Assembly: GCF_009363755.1 (NCBI RefSeq) | Contig: NZ_CP045417.1 | Location: forward strand, 930,001-994,000 | DNA length: 64,000 bases | DNA from: Halomonas sp. THAF5a | GTDB lineage: Bacteria; Pseudomonadota; Gammaproteobacteria; Pseudomonadales; Halomonadaceae | Direction of reading: 5' to 3' | Shown here: in pieces, positions 21,227-30,335 of the stretch | Layout of the letters: every line of letters starts with the position of its first letter | Position numbering within the stretch: the first letter of the stretch is position 1 | Made by a program: the position numbers and the translations under genes | The notes under the pieces: model-generated | Database searches by the model: none | The model's input: the letters and a program-made list of their open reading frames with translations, nothing else | What the model was told of the DNA's origin: nothing

Positions 21227-21274
21227 TTGCGTTGGGCATAGACTTATGGATAATCGCGACCGCAAACGTTTGCG
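21227..21274 (+). promoter_or_regulatory. rbs operon promoter with LacI-type operator
   Basis: TTGCGT (21227) and GATAAT (21249) are 16 bp apart. Directly downstream, where transcription should start, is the perfect 14-bp palindrome CGCAAACGTTTGCG (21261-21274), the form bound by LacI/GalR-family repressors including RbsR. RbsR is encoded at the end of the operon. Confidence 0.8.
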
Positions 21275-21319
21275 TCCTACGCTGAAGCTCATTATCGCGA
21301 TACCTCGCCTGGATGTGTC

Positions 21320-21739
21320 ATGAAACGCCACGGCCTTCTGAATGCCCCCCTCGCCACGCTCATCGCCGAGCTTGGCCATACCGACACCCTCGTGATCGCC
21401 GATGCCGGGCTGCCGATTCCCCCGGGCGTGCCCCGGGTCGATCTGGCGCTGCGCCCGGGCCTGCCCGGCTTTCTCGAGGTGTTCGATGCGCTGGCCGACG
21501 AGCTCTGCCTGGAGGGGGTGACCCTGGCCAGCGAGCTCGCCGAGGTGAGCCCCGACCTGCATGACCGGCTCGCGGCGCGCCTCGATGCCCTGGACGCCCG
21601 GGAAAAGGCCCCGCTCACGCGCACCCGCGTCTCCCACGAGGCCTTCAAGGGGCTGGTGCCCGAGGCGCGCTTCGTGGTGCGCACCGGCGAGTGCACGCCC
21701 TTCGCCAACGTCGTGCTGCGCAGTGGGGTGCCGTTTTGA
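21320..21739 (+). CDS. rbsD: D-ribose pyranase
   Basis: A 139-residue RbsD/FucU-family mutarotase that interconverts pyranose and furanose forms of ribose. The start MKRHGLLNAPLATLIAELGH contains the conserved catalytic His, followed by DTLVIADAGLPIP; the C-terminal VRTGECTPFANVVLRSGV is also typical. It is the first gene of the ribose operon and its stop codon overlaps the proposed rbsA start. Confidence 0.95.
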   Translation: MKRHGLLNAPLATLIAELGHTDTLVIADAGLPIPPGVPRVDLALRPGLPGFLEVFDALADELCLEGVTLASELAEVSPDLHDRLAARLDALDAREKAPLTRTRVSHEAFKGLVPEARFVVRTGECTPFANVVLRSGVPF

Positions 21740-23268
21740 GTGCCGCGGAGAAGCCGATCGAGGCCGCGCAGCCGCGCATGGCGCTGCAGGGGATCGGCAA
21801 GTCGTTCGGGGCGGTCACCGTGCTGCAGGACGTCGACCTGGACCTCTATGCCGGCCACGTGCTGGCGCTGGCCGGGGAGAACGGGGCCGGCAAGTCGACC
21901 CTGATGAAGGTGCTCAGCGGCGTCCACCAGGCCGACGCCGGCGTGATCCGGCTGCACGGCCGCGAGGTGCGCTTTACCACCCCGCGCCAGGCCATGGACG
22001 CCGGCATCGCCATCATTCACCAGGAGCTCAACCTGGTGCCGACCCTCTCCGCCGGCGAGAACATCTTCCTCGGCCGCGAGCCGCTCACCGCCTGGGGCAG
22101 CGTCGACTGGCGCCGCCTGTTCCGCGAGGCGGCGGCGCTGCTCGAGGAGCTCGAGCAGCCCATCGACCCGCGCGCGCCGGTCTCCGAGCTGAGCATCGGC
22201 CAGCAGCAGATGGTCGAGATCGCCCGGGCGCTGTCGCTGGATGCCGAGATCATCGTCATGGACGAGCCCACCGACGCCCTGACCGACGTCGAGACGGCGG
22301 TGCTCGAGCGGGTGGTCGCCACTCTGCGCGCCGCCGGCAAGTCGCTGGTTCTGATCACCCACCGGCTGGCCGAGATCTTCCGCATGTGCGACGACGTCGC
22401 CGTGCTGCGTGACGGCCGCCTGGTGCATCAGGGCCCCACGGCGGAGTCCAACGAGGATCGGCTGATCCAGCAGATGGTCGGCCGGGAGCTCGCCGACCGC
22501 TACCCCTATGAGCCGCCCGAGGCCGGCGACGTGGTGCTCGAGGTCGAGCACCTGGCGGCGCCGGGCGTCGACGGCGTCTCCTTCACCGCCCGCGCCGGCG
22601 AGGTGCTGGGCTTCGGCGGCCTGATGGGCGCCGGGCGCACCGAGATGTGCCGCGCCCTGTGCGGCGACGTGGCGCGTCGCGGCGGGCGGGTCCGGGTCAA
22701 GGGACGCGAGGTGCGGTTCGCCTCGCCCCGCCAGGGCCTCGAGGCGGGCCTCGTCTACGTGCCGGAGGATCGCAAGCAGTCGGGCCTGGTGCTCGATCAC
22801 TCGGTGGCCGACAACATGTCGCTGACCGCGCTGCCGGCGTTCTGTGGCCCGCTGGGCGTCGTCCGCCACGGCCGCGAGCGCCGCGCCATCGACCACTACA
22901 TCGAGGCCTTCCGCATCAAGCTGAGCGATGCCGGCCAGCCGGTGACGACCCTCTCCGGCGGCAACCAGCAGAAGGTGTCGCTGGCCAAGGCGCTGATGCC
23001 CGAGCCCGAGATCGTGATCCTCGACGAGCCCACCCGCGGGGTCGACGTCGGCGCCAAGCGCGAGATCTATCTGCTGATCAACCGCCTCAAGCGCGAGGGC
23101 AAGTGCGTGCTGCTGATCTCCTCGGAGATGCCGGAGCTGATCGGCCTGTCCGATCGCATCCTCGTGCTGGCCAACGGCCATGTCAGCGGCGAGTTCACCC
23201 GCGACGAGGCCACCCAGGAAAAGATCATGACCGCGGCGGCACATGTCGCCACGCCGATGGAGACTTGA
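21736..23268 (+). CDS. rbsA: ribose ABC transporter ATP-binding protein
   Basis: A tandem ATPase of about 510 residues (E. coli RbsA has 501). The first domain has Walker A AGENGAGKST, signature LSIGQQQMVEIARAL and Walker B EIIVMDEPTDAL. The second has a degenerate Walker A (GLMGAGRTEM, typical of sugar ABC importers) and an intact signature LSGGNQQKVSLAKAL. The start is uncertain: a TTG overlapping the rbsD stop (TTGA) is in frame and preceded by GGGGTG, while the first ATG, 42 bases later, lacks a ribosome site. I chose the TTG because it allows translational coupling. Confidence 0.92.
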   Translation: MSAAEKPIEAAQPRMALQGIGKSFGAVTVLQDVDLDLYAGHVLALAGENGAGKSTLMKVLSGVHQADAGVIRLHGREVRFTTPRQAMDAGIAIIHQELNLVPTLSAGENIFLGREPLTAWGSVDWRRLFREAAALLEELEQPIDPRAPVSELSIGQQQMVEIARALSLDAEIIVMDEPTDALTDVETAVLERVVATLRAAGKSLVLITHRLAEIFRMCDDVAVLRDGRLVHQGPTAESNEDRLIQQMVGRELADRYPYEPPEAGDVVLEVEHLAAPGVDGVSFTARAGEVLGFGGLMGAGRTEMCRALCGDVARRGGRVRVKGREVRFASPRQGLEAGLVYVPEDRKQSGLVLDHSVADNMSLTALPAFCGPLGVVRHGRERRAIDHYIEAFRIKLSDAGQPVTTLSGGNQQKVSLAKALMPEPEIVILDEPTRGVDVGAKREIYLLINRLKREGKCVLLISSEMPELIGLSDRILVLANGHVSGEFTRDEATQEKIMTAAAHVATPMET

Positions 23269-23274
23269 GAGACC

Positions 23275-24240
23275 ATGACTGCTACCCCCATGAAGCGATC
23301 GGCGGTGCGCCTGCTGATCGACAACAAGGCCTTCCTGGCCCTCGTGCTGCTGGTCGTGGTGAGTGCCGCCATGAGCGACAACTTCCTGACCGGGGACAAC
23401 CTGCTCAACGTCCTGCGCCAGACCAGCATCAACGCCATCATCGCGATGGGCGTGACCTTCGTCATCCTGACCGCCGGCATCGACCTCTCGGTGGGCGCCG
23501 TGCTGGCGCTGAGCGGCGCCTTCGCCGCCTCGATGACCGCCTCGGGGCTCGCCCCCTGGCTCAGCGTGCCCGGCTCCCTCGCCGCCGGCGCGGCGATGGG
23601 CATGGTATCGGGGCTGTTCGTGGCCTACGGGCGCATCCAGGCCTTCGTGGTCACCCTGGTCGCCATGACCGTGGTGCGCGGGGCGACCCTGGTCTACACC
23701 GACGGCCGGCCGATCTCCATCGGCGGCGGTGACGTCGCCGACGCCTTCTGGCAGCTCGGCGGCGGCTACTGGATGGGCATCCCGATCCCGATCTACCTGA
23801 TGTTCTTCGTCTTCGTGCTCTGCTGGGCCGTGCTGCACCACACCCGCTTCGGCCGCCACGTCTACGCCGTGGGCGGCAACGAGCAGGTCGCGCGGCTCTC
23901 GGGCATCAACGTCAACCGCATCAAGGTCAGCGTCTACGCCATCGCCGGGGCCTGCGCGGCCCTGGCCGGGGTGGTGCTGACCGCGCGCCTGGGCTCCGCC
24001 CAGCCCACCGCCGGCATGACCTACGAGCTCGACGCCATCGCCGCGGTGGTGATCGGCGGCACCAGCCTGATGGGCGGGCGCGGGCGCATCTTCGGCACCC
24101 TGGTCGGGGCGCTGGTGATCGGGGTGCTCAACAACGCCCTGAACATCCTCGGCGTCTCGTCCTACTTCCAGATGATCGCCAAGGGCGCGGTCATCCTGCT
24201 GGCGGTGCTGATCGACAGCCGCTCGCAGTCCTCGTCCTGA
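23275..24240 (+). CDS. rbsC: ribose ABC transporter permease
   Basis: A 321-residue BPD_transp_2-family permease with eight or more membrane segments. The motif FVILTAGIDLSVGAVLALSG and the late loop AVVIGGTSLMGGRGRIFGTL are characteristic of RbsC/XylH-type subunits. It starts 6 bp after rbsA and forms the membrane channel for ribose import. Confidence 0.95.
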   Translation: MTATPMKRSAVRLLIDNKAFLALVLLVVVSAAMSDNFLTGDNLLNVLRQTSINAIIAMGVTFVILTAGIDLSVGAVLALSGAFAASMTASGLAPWLSVPGSLAAGAAMGMVSGLFVAYGRIQAFVVTLVAMTVVRGATLVYTDGRPISIGGGDVADAFWQLGGGYWMGIPIPIYLMFFVFVLCWAVLHHTRFGRHVYAVGGNEQVARLSGINVNRIKVSVYAIAGACAALAGVVLTARLGSAQPTAGMTYELDAIAAVVIGGTSLMGGRGRIFGTLVGALVIGVLNNALNILGVSSYFQMIAKGAVILLAVLIDSRSQSSS

Positions 24241-24290
24241 CTCGCACTGAGCCCGGACACTCGACAACAAGACCGCAGGAGCCTTGCCAC

Positions 24291-25178
24291 ATGAAAAAGC
24301 TGATCCTGGCCACCGCCGTGGCCGCCACCGTGGGCCTCGGCACGGCCCAGAACGCCATGGCCGACCGTATCGCCCTGGTGATCTCGACCCTCAACAACCC
24401 CTTCTTCGTGACCCTTCAGGAGGGCGCCCAGGCCCAGGCGGAGGCGCTCGGCCACGAGCTGATCGTGCTCGACTCCAGCAACGACGCCGCCCGCGAGCTC
24501 TCCAACGTCGAGGACGCCCTGTCCCGTGACGTCGACGTGCTGCTGATCAACCCCACCGACTCCGACGCCGTGGTCTCCAGCGTGCGTACCGCCAACGCCC
24601 AGGACGTGCCGGTGATCACCCTGGACCGCAGCGCCAACGGCGGCAGCGTGGTCTCCCACATCGCCTCCGACAACGTGGCGGGCGGCGAGCTGGCCGGCGA
24701 GTTCATCATCGACCAGCTCGGCGGCGAGGGTAAGGTCGTGCAGCTCGAGGGCGTGCCCGGCGCCTCGGCGACCCGCGACCGCGGCGAAGGCTTCATGACC
24801 GCCATCGAGGCGATGGACGGCATCGAGCTGGTGGCCACCCAGCCGGCCAACTTCAACCGCAGCGAAGGCCTCAACGTCATGGAGAACCTGCTCCAGGCGC
24901 ACCCGCAGATCGACGCGGTGTTCGCCCAGAACGACGAGATGGCCCTGGGCGCCCAGCGCGCGCTGCAGGCGAGCGGCCTCGACGACGTCGTGCTGGTCGG
25001 CTTCGACGGCACCGACGATGGCATCCAGGCCGTCAACGACGGCAAGATGAGCGCCACCATCGCCCAGCAGCCGGCGCGCATCGGCGAGTTCGGCGTGACC
25101 GCGGCCGACCGCCTGCTCAAGGGCGAGAGCGTCGAGGCCAGCGTGCCGGTGCCGCTGCAGCTGGTGGTCCAGGAATAA
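24291..25178 (+). CDS. rbsB: periplasmic ribose-binding protein
   Basis: A 295-residue periplasmic binding protein of the Peripla_BP_4 family. The signal peptide MKKLILATAVAATVGLGTAQ is followed by a likely cleavage site after NAMA. The mature part starts DRIALVISTLNNPFFVTLQE, and DRSANGG, ASATRDRGEGF and AQNDEMALGAQ match ribose-contact regions of RbsB. It delivers ribose to RbsAC. Confidence 0.95.
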   Translation: MKKLILATAVAATVGLGTAQNAMADRIALVISTLNNPFFVTLQEGAQAQAEALGHELIVLDSSNDAARELSNVEDALSRDVDVLLINPTDSDAVVSSVRTANAQDVPVITLDRSANGGSVVSHIASDNVAGGELAGEFIIDQLGGEGKVVQLEGVPGASATRDRGEGFMTAIEAMDGIELVATQPANFNRSEGLNVMENLLQAHPQIDAVFAQNDEMALGAQRALQASGLDDVVLVGFDGTDDGIQAVNDGKMSATIAQQPARIGEFGVTAADRLLKGESVEASVPVPLQLVVQE

Positions 25179-25207
25179 CGCGTGACCGACGGGCCGGGCG
25201 CCGCACC

Positions 25208-26251
25208 ATGATCCGCCTCAAGGACGTCGCCCGGCAGTCGGGCGTCTCGGTGACCACGGTCTCCCACGTGGTCAACGGGACGCGGCGCGTGGCCCCCGCC
25301 ACCCAGGTGCGGGTGCAGCGCGCCATCGCCGAGCTCGGCTATCGGCCCGACAGCATCGCCAGGGCCCTGAAGTCGAACCGCAGCCGCACCATCGGCATGA
25401 TCGTGACGGCGGCGAACAACCCCTTCTTCGCCGAGATCATCCGCGGCGTCGAGGATCATGGCTTCGCCCACGGCTACAGCCTGATGCTGTGCAACACGGG
25501 CGACGCCGACGCCCGGCAGCTCACCTACCTGCAGGCCCTGCGCGACAAGCGCGTCGACGGCCTGATCGTGATGACCGCCCACAGCGGTCCCGACTTCCTG
25601 GCGGCGCTGGCGAGCCAGCCGCTGCCCACCGTGCTGATGGATGCCGACCCGACCAGCGGCGAGGAGATCGCCGTGGTCAACGACGACTCCCGCCTGGGGG
25701 CGCGGCTCGCCATCCGGCACCTGCTCGAACGCGGCCTGACCGATATCGCCCTGCTGACGGGTCCCGACTCGCACCCCCGCTCCCGGGAGCGCCTGACCGG
25801 CGCCCTGGAGACGCTCGAGGCGGCGGGCCTGCGTCCGCCCGCGTCGCGCATCGTCGCGACCAACCTCTTGGCCGACGGCGGCCACGCCGCCATGCGCCAA
25901 CTGCTCGAGGCCTCGCCGCCGCCCCAGGCGCTCTTCGCCTTCAACGACCTGGTGGCCATCGGCGCCATGCGCGCGGCCCGGGAGCACGGGCTCGCGCTTC
26001 CCGACGACCTCTCGGTGGTCGGCTACGACGACATCGAGCTCGGCCGCTATCTCTCCCCGGCCCTGACCACTGTGCACCAGCCGGTCTACGAGCTGGGGGC
26101 GATGGCCAGCGCCCAGCTCATCGACCGCCTGGAGCACGGCCGCCCCCTGCAGCCGGTGCTGCGCCTCGACCCCAGCCTGGTCGTCAGAGAGTCGGTGAGA
26201 GAGCCGACCAGGGAGTCGGCGGGCGCGTCGTTCAGCGCCCGCCCTTCCTGA
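25208..26251 (+). CDS. rbsR: LacI-family transcriptional regulator of the ribose operon
   Basis: A 347-residue LacI/GalR repressor. The N-terminal HTH and hinge are LKDVARQSGVSVTTVSHVVN and ARALKSNRS; the effector domain has a periplasmic-binding-protein fold with FNDLVAIGAMRAAREHG and LSVVGYDDIELGRYLSPALT. Its gene lies 29 bp after rbsB, so it is part of the operon it should control through the CGCAAACGTTTGCG operator in front of rbsD. In E. coli the ribokinase gene rbsK sits between rbsB and rbsR; here there is no room for it. Confidence 0.92.
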   Translation: MIRLKDVARQSGVSVTTVSHVVNGTRRVAPATQVRVQRAIAELGYRPDSIARALKSNRSRTIGMIVTAANNPFFAEIIRGVEDHGFAHGYSLMLCNTGDADARQLTYLQALRDKRVDGLIVMTAHSGPDFLAALASQPLPTVLMDADPTSGEEIAVVNDDSRLGARLAIRHLLERGLTDIALLTGPDSHPRSRERLTGALETLEAAGLRPPASRIVATNLLADGGHAAMRQLLEASPPPQALFAFNDLVAIGAMRAAREHGLALPDDLSVVGYDDIELGRYLSPALTTVHQPVYELGAMASAQLIDRLEHGRPLQPVLRLDPSLVVRESVREPTRESAGASFSARPS

Positions 26252-26257
26252 GCCCTC

Positions 26258-26294
26258 GCCGCCCGCCGCGTGATGTCACGCGCAAGCGGGCGGC
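26258..26294. terminator. hairpin between convergent rbsR and EamA transporter genes
   Basis: An outer 9-bp stem GCCGCCCGC / GCGGGCGGC encloses an inner palindrome CGCGTGA-TG-TCACGCG. There is no T-tract. The position between converging genes suggests a termination role, though the inner palindrome could also bind a protein. Confidence 0.5.
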
Positions 26295-26405
26295 CCCGCC
26301 GGGCGCGGGACAGCGGGTCGTTCAGCCGGTCATGGAAGCGACGCTGGACCTCGGCCATGGCGCCTTCGTCGTCGGAGGGGGCTCCGCTCAGTCCAGGCCA
26401 GCCGT

Positions 26406-27287
26406 CTAGACCAGGGAGCCTCGTCCCAGCCGGATCATCCGCGTGGCGATGGCGGTGCCCGCCAGGGTGATCGCCATGCCGGCGAGGATCTGCAGGCTGA
26501 GCCCCTCGTCGAGCAGCAGGTACCCCCACAGCAGGGCGCTGACCGGCACCAGGAAGGTGACGGTGGAGGTCGCGGTGGCCCCGGCGCTCGCGATCAGGCC
26601 GAAGTAGAGCAGGAAGGCGACGGCGGTGCTCAGCACCGCCAGCGCCAGGCCGTTGCCCCAGGCCAGGCCGCTGATCGGCGCCTCGGGCCAGAGCAGCAGC
26701 CCCGGCACCAGCAGGATCAGCGCCGAGGCGGCGGTGCTGCCGGCCGCCAGCACCCGCACCGGCAGGTGCGAGAGGTGGCGCCGGGCGTAGTTGCCGGCGA
26801 TGCCGTAGCAGAAGGTGGCGCCCAGCACCGCGAGGATGAACCAGCCGTCGCCGCCCAGCGCGAAGTCCAGCCGGTCCGCCGAGAGCACGTACACGCCGAA
26901 CAATGCCAGGGCGAGCCCCAGGTACTGCTGGCGCTGTACCGGGGTGGCGAAGCACAGCGCCCCGATCAGCGCGGTGAAGATCGGCGTGGTGGCGTTGATC
27001 AGCGAGGTGAAGCCCGCCTCCAGCCGGGTGGTGGCGAGCGCCAGCAGCGAGAAGGGCAGCACGTGGTTGATCAGGCCGAGCAGCAGCAGCCGGCCCGCGT
27101 GCTCACGCACCAGGCGCAGGTAGCGCAGGCTCCACAGCAGCGGCAGCAGCAGCAGCGCCCCGATGCCCATGCGCAGCAGGATCAGCGGCACGGGGCCGAA
27201 TTCGGGCACCGCCACCCGCATGAAGATGAACGACATGCCCCACAGGGTGGAGAGCAGGATCAGGCGCAGGGTATCGGCCGGTGACAT
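26406..27287 (-). CDS. EamA/DMT-superfamily transporter
   Basis: A 293-residue integral membrane protein with ten predicted helices in two EamA repeats. The N-terminal repeat begins RLILLSTLWGMSFIFMRVAV, and the paired motif ATTRLEAGFTSLINATTPIF is typical of the RhaT/YdcZ-like drug/metabolite group. Such proteins usually export amino acids or metabolites. The ATG at 27287 has AAGGA six bases upstream. It is convergent with rbsR and divergent from the alcohol dehydrogenase. Substrate unknown. Confidence 0.85.
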   Translation of the reverse strand: MSPADTLRLILLSTLWGMSFIFMRVAVPEFGPVPLILLRMGIGALLLLPLLWSLRYLRLVREHAGRLLLLGLINHVLPFSLLALATTRLEAGFTSLINATTPIFTALIGALCFATPVQRQQYLGLALALFGVYVLSADRLDFALGGDGWFILAVLGATFCYGIAGNYARRHLSHLPVRVLAAGSTAASALILLVPGLLLWPEAPISGLAWGNGLALAVLSTAVAFLLYFGLIASAGATATSTVTFLVPVSALLWGYLLLDEGLSLQILAGMAITLAGTAIATRMIRLGRGSLV

Positions 27288-27428
27288 TCGACGTCCTTGG
27301 TGTTGGGGCAGGGGAGGGGATGGCCCGGGGCGCGAATCCACGCATCCTTGATGTCCATCATGGGCAAGAGCGGCACAGGGCTGCTATAGCTTAACCGCTT
27401 ATATGCTAATGCACGCAAGGAGTCCTGC

Positions 27429-28508
27429 ATGCCTGCCATGATGAAAGCCGCCATCTTCGTCGAACCCGGCCGCATCGAGATCGATGACAAGCCGGTGCCG
27501 GAGATCGGGCCCGACGACGCCCTGATCCGGGTGACCACCACCACCATCTGCGGCACCGACGTGCACATCCTCAAGGGCGAGTACCCGGTGGAGCGGGGCC
27601 TGACCGTGGGCCACGAGCCGGTGGGGGTGATCGAGAAGCTCGGGGCCAATGTCAAGGGCTACCAGGAAGGCCAGCGAGTGATCGCCGGGGCGATCTGCCC
27701 GAGCTTCACCTCCTACGCCTGCCAGGACGGCTGCAGCGCCCAGGACGGCGGCCACCACGCCCACGGCTACAAGCCCATGGGCGGCTGGCGCTTCGGCAAC
27801 ACCATCGACGGCGCCCAGGCCGAGTACCTGCGCGTGCCGGATGCCCAGGCCAACCTCTCGCCGGTGCCCGATGGCTTGAGCGACGATCAGGTGCTGATGT
27901 GCCCGGACATCATGTCCACCGGTTTCGCCGGGGCGGAGTCCGCCAATATCAAGATCGGCGACAGCGTGGTGGTCTTCGCCCAGGGGCCCATCGGCCTGTG
28001 CGCCACCGCCGGCGCTCGGCTGCGCGGTGCCGGGCTGATCATCGCCGTGGACGGCGTCGACGAGCGGCTCGAGATGGCCCGCAGGATGGGCGCCGATGTG
28101 GTCATCGACTACCGCAAGGTCGACGTGGTCTCCGAGGTCCTCAAGCTGACCGGCGGGCGCGGCGTGGATGCCTCCATCGAGGCGCTGGGGCTGCAGCAGA
28201 CCTTCGAGTCCGCGCTGCGGGTGCTCAAGCCCGGCGGCACCCTGTCGAGCCTGGGCGTCTACTCCGAGGATCTCACCATTCCCCTGGACGCCTTCAGTGC
28301 GGGCCTGGGCGACAACCGGATCGTCACCTCGCTCTGCCCCGGCGGCAAGGAGCGCATGCGCCGGCTGATGCAGATCATCGACAGCGGCCGCCTGGACCTC
28401 GGCCCCATGGTCACCCATCGCTACCCGCTGGAGCAGATCGTCGACGCCTACGACCTCTTCTCCCACCAGCGCGACGGCGTGCTCAAGATCGCCCTCGAGG
28501 TGTCCTGA
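27429..28508 (+). CDS. zinc-dependent alcohol dehydrogenase (medium-chain dehydrogenase family)
   Basis: A 359-residue MDR enzyme. The catalytic zinc ligands are the Cys in TTICGTDVHILKG and the His-Glu of VGHEPVGVIEKLG. The NAD(P)-binding segment VVVFAQGPIGLCATAGARLR lacks the usual GxGxxG Gly at one position but has the right layout. The usual structural-zinc loop with four closely spaced Cys is replaced by a stretch containing three Cys and two adjacent His (ACQDGCSAQDGGHHAH). This resembles secondary-alcohol/isopropanol-type dehydrogenases. The ATG has AAGGAG six bases upstream. Substrate unassigned. Confidence 0.87.
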   Translation: MPAMMKAAIFVEPGRIEIDDKPVPEIGPDDALIRVTTTTICGTDVHILKGEYPVERGLTVGHEPVGVIEKLGANVKGYQEGQRVIAGAICPSFTSYACQDGCSAQDGGHHAHGYKPMGGWRFGNTIDGAQAEYLRVPDAQANLSPVPDGLSDDQVLMCPDIMSTGFAGAESANIKIGDSVVVFAQGPIGLCATAGARLRGAGLIIAVDGVDERLEMARRMGADVVIDYRKVDVVSEVLKLTGGRGVDASIEALGLQQTFESALRVLKPGGTLSSLGVYSEDLTIPLDAFSAGLGDNRIVTSLCPGGKERMRRLMQIIDSGRLDLGPMVTHRYPLEQIVDAYDLFSHQRDGVLKIALEVS

Positions 28509-28528
28509 CCTCCATCGCCCTGCGCGAC

Positions 28529-28552
28529 CGGGCGGCGGCCTCCCGCCGCCCG
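28529..28552 (+). terminator. hairpin downstream of the alcohol dehydrogenase gene
   Basis: A perfect 10-bp stem CGGGCGGCGG / CCGCCGCCCG with a 4-base loop, 20 bp after the stop codon. There is no T-tract, so this is a possible rather than canonical intrinsic terminator. Confidence 0.45.
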
Positions 28553-29020
28553 ACGCCTGCTGACAGCCCCTGTCCGCCCGCCCCGGCCATGGCGGGCTGT
28601 CATGTCGCGCCATTGGCCCGTCCGCCAGTCACCAACCGAGGGGTTTCACTGGACGAGAGGGGACGATAAGCTGTCGATCTTCACTACCCCTTGTGGTGCA
28701 CCGTGGCGTTATACTAGCGCCCCGCGATGCAGGCCCTTGATGTGGCGCGCCCACGGGCGGCCCCTTGCCTCTGCATCGGCACGATCTTTCGATAGGCACG
28801 CTTTCGACAGGCAATCTCGCCCGGACGACGCCTGAGCGCGCGTCCAGCCGACGGCCGGTAGGCGTGAGCCGTGCGACCCCCGTCATGATGGCTCGCCACC
28901 CCGCCATCGCAGCGCGCGCCGGCTCCCCTGTCATGGCGCGTCGAACCGGCACTGTCGAGCGATGGATGCCGTCCCCTTTGATGACCCGCCGCATGTGCCC
29001 ATGCGGCCCACGGAGCAACG
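28553..29020 (+). promoter_or_regulatory. long intergenic leader of the 110-residue protein gene
   Basis: About 470 bp without a convincing gene. A good -10 box, TATACT, lies at 28710-28715 (no clear -35 at 17 bp), which would give a leader of about 300 nt. At 28988-29007 is a perfect 8-bp hairpin GCCGCATG-TGCC-CATGCGGC that ends just before the GGAG ribosome site at 29012. Upstream, TGACAGCCC (28560 region) has a complementary GGGCTGTCA some 30 bases later. Nothing here matches a riboswitch class I know. Confidence 0.4.
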
Positions 29021-29353
29021 ATGGAAACGGAACTGAGCGAATTCGAACAGGTGATGCGTCGCCAGATCGAGGACTTCATGAGCCCCAAGAAGGGCGAGGC
29101 GAAGCGCCGCGATACCAAGGCGACGCCCGCCGCTCCGGCGCCCAAGGCACCCCGCAGCAAGGCCGCCGGCGCGCCGAAGACCGGCCACCGCATCAAGCTG
29201 GCGGTGCGCACCAAGCCGCTGGAGATGGACACCGAGTTCGAGCATATCTCCACCAGCATCTCCAAGGTCGAGGCCCAGCTCGAGGCCGAGAAGGCCGCCA
29301 AGAAGGCCGGCTACCCGATCATCGGCTACGTGATCGAGACCCAGCGACTCTGA
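29021..29353 (+). CDS. conserved-looking hypothetical protein, 110 residues
   Basis: I do not recognise this protein. It starts METELSEFEQVMRRQIEDFM, has a Lys/Ala/Pro-rich low-complexity middle (residues about 23-60) that is probably disordered and basic, and ends in a more ordered part with KPLEMDTEFEHISTSISKVE and GYPIIGYVIETQ. There is no signal peptide or membrane segment, so it is cytoplasmic. The GGAG site five bases before the ATG and the third-position GC bias support a real gene. It is preceded by a long structured leader. Confidence 0.65.
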   Translation: METELSEFEQVMRRQIEDFMSPKKGEAKRRDTKATPAAPAPKAPRSKAAGAPKTGHRIKLAVRTKPLEMDTEFEHISTSISKVEAQLEAEKAAKKAGYPIIGYVIETQRL

Positions 29354-29489
29354 GGCCCTGCCCTCGAGAGGCCTGTCGACACCCTGACTTCTTGCACCGG
29401 CCGCCCGTTGACGCCTCCGCGCGCGCGCCCCTATGCCCGGCCGCCTCGGCAGGGCACGATAGGGGCCCCATCGGCGAGAGGCAGGACCC

Positions 29490-30335
29490 GTGAAGATCAC
29501 CCAGCTCACTATCTATCCGGTGAAGTCGCTGCGCGGCATCTCCCTCCAGTGCGCCGAGCTCACCGAGCGCGGCCTGGCCCACGACCGGCAGTGGATGGTG
29601 GTCGACGACATCGGCCGCTTCGTTACCCAGCGCCAGCTCCCCGGCATGGCCCGGATCAGCGTGCGCCTGACCGACGAGGCGCTGGTGCTCGAGCACCCGG
29701 ACGCCGCGCCGCTCGCCGTTCCCCTCGAGCATGCGGACCGGCCGCGCCTGCCGGTCTACGTCTGGGACGACCTGTGCCAGGCGCTGGACGAGGGCGCCGA
29801 GGCCGCCGCCTGGCTCGGCGCCGTGCTCGGCGACTTCAAGGGCAGCGGCCTGCGCCTGGTGCGATTCGCCCCGGACCAGCGCCGCGACGTCGAGGCCCAC
29901 TACCTGGCCCCCGACGAGCGGGCCCACACCGCCTTCGCCGACGGCTATCCCTTCCTGGTGGTCACCGAGGGGTCGCTTGCCGAGGTGAACCGCCGCCTCG
30001 CGGCCAAGGGCCTCGCCCCGGTGCCCATGGAACGCTTCCGGCCCAGCATCGTGGTGGACGCCGCCGAGCCCTTCGCCGAGGACGGCTGGGACGCGCTCGC
30101 CCTGCACGAGGGCAAGGTGCGTCTCGGCCTGCGCAAGCCCTGCCAGCGCTGCAAGATCACCACTGTCGACCAGGCGAGCGGCGAGATCGCCGTGCCCGGC
30201 GAGCCGCTGCGCACCCTGGTGGAGATGAACACCCGCCTTGCCCCGGGCGGCTACTTCGGCCAGAACGCCATCCTGCTGGCCGGCGATGGCGACACGCTCG
30301 CCGTCGGCGACGAGCTGGTGCCCACCCCGCGCTGA
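29490..30335 (+). CDS. MOSC domain protein (YcbX-like)
   Basis: A 281-residue protein with an N-terminal MOSC beta-barrel domain, recognisable from ITQLTIYPVKSLRGISLQ and RGLAHDRQWMVVDDIGRFVT, and a C-terminal MOSC domain with the conserved Cys in LRKPCQRCKITTVD. MOSC proteins bind molybdenum cofactor; E. coli YcbX reduces N-hydroxylated base analogues using that cofactor. It starts at a GTG with AGGA upstream. No molybdenum genes are adjacent, so the link to detoxification is by homology only. Confidence 0.88.
   Translation: MKITQLTIYPVKSLRGISLQCAELTERGLAHDRQWMVVDDIGRFVTQRQLPGMARISVRLTDEALVLEHPDAAPLAVPLEHADRPRLPVYVWDDLCQALDEGAEAAAWLGAVLGDFKGSGLRLVRFAPDQRRDVEAHYLAPDERAHTAFADGYPFLVVTEGSLAEVNRRLAAKGLAPVPMERFRPSIVVDAAEPFAEDGWDALALHEGKVRLGLRKPCQRCKITTVDQASGEIAVPGEPLRTLVEMNTRLAPGGYFGQNAILLAGDGDTLAVGDELVPTPR

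Noticed and set aside
26086..26955. Minus-strand frame across the end of rbsR and the EamA gene
   Set aside because: Overlaps both real genes out of frame and has a shadow-type composition.
28989..29006. Leader hairpin of the 110-residue protein gene as a known riboswitch
   Set aside because: No aptamer consensus recognised; retained only as an unexplained hairpin.
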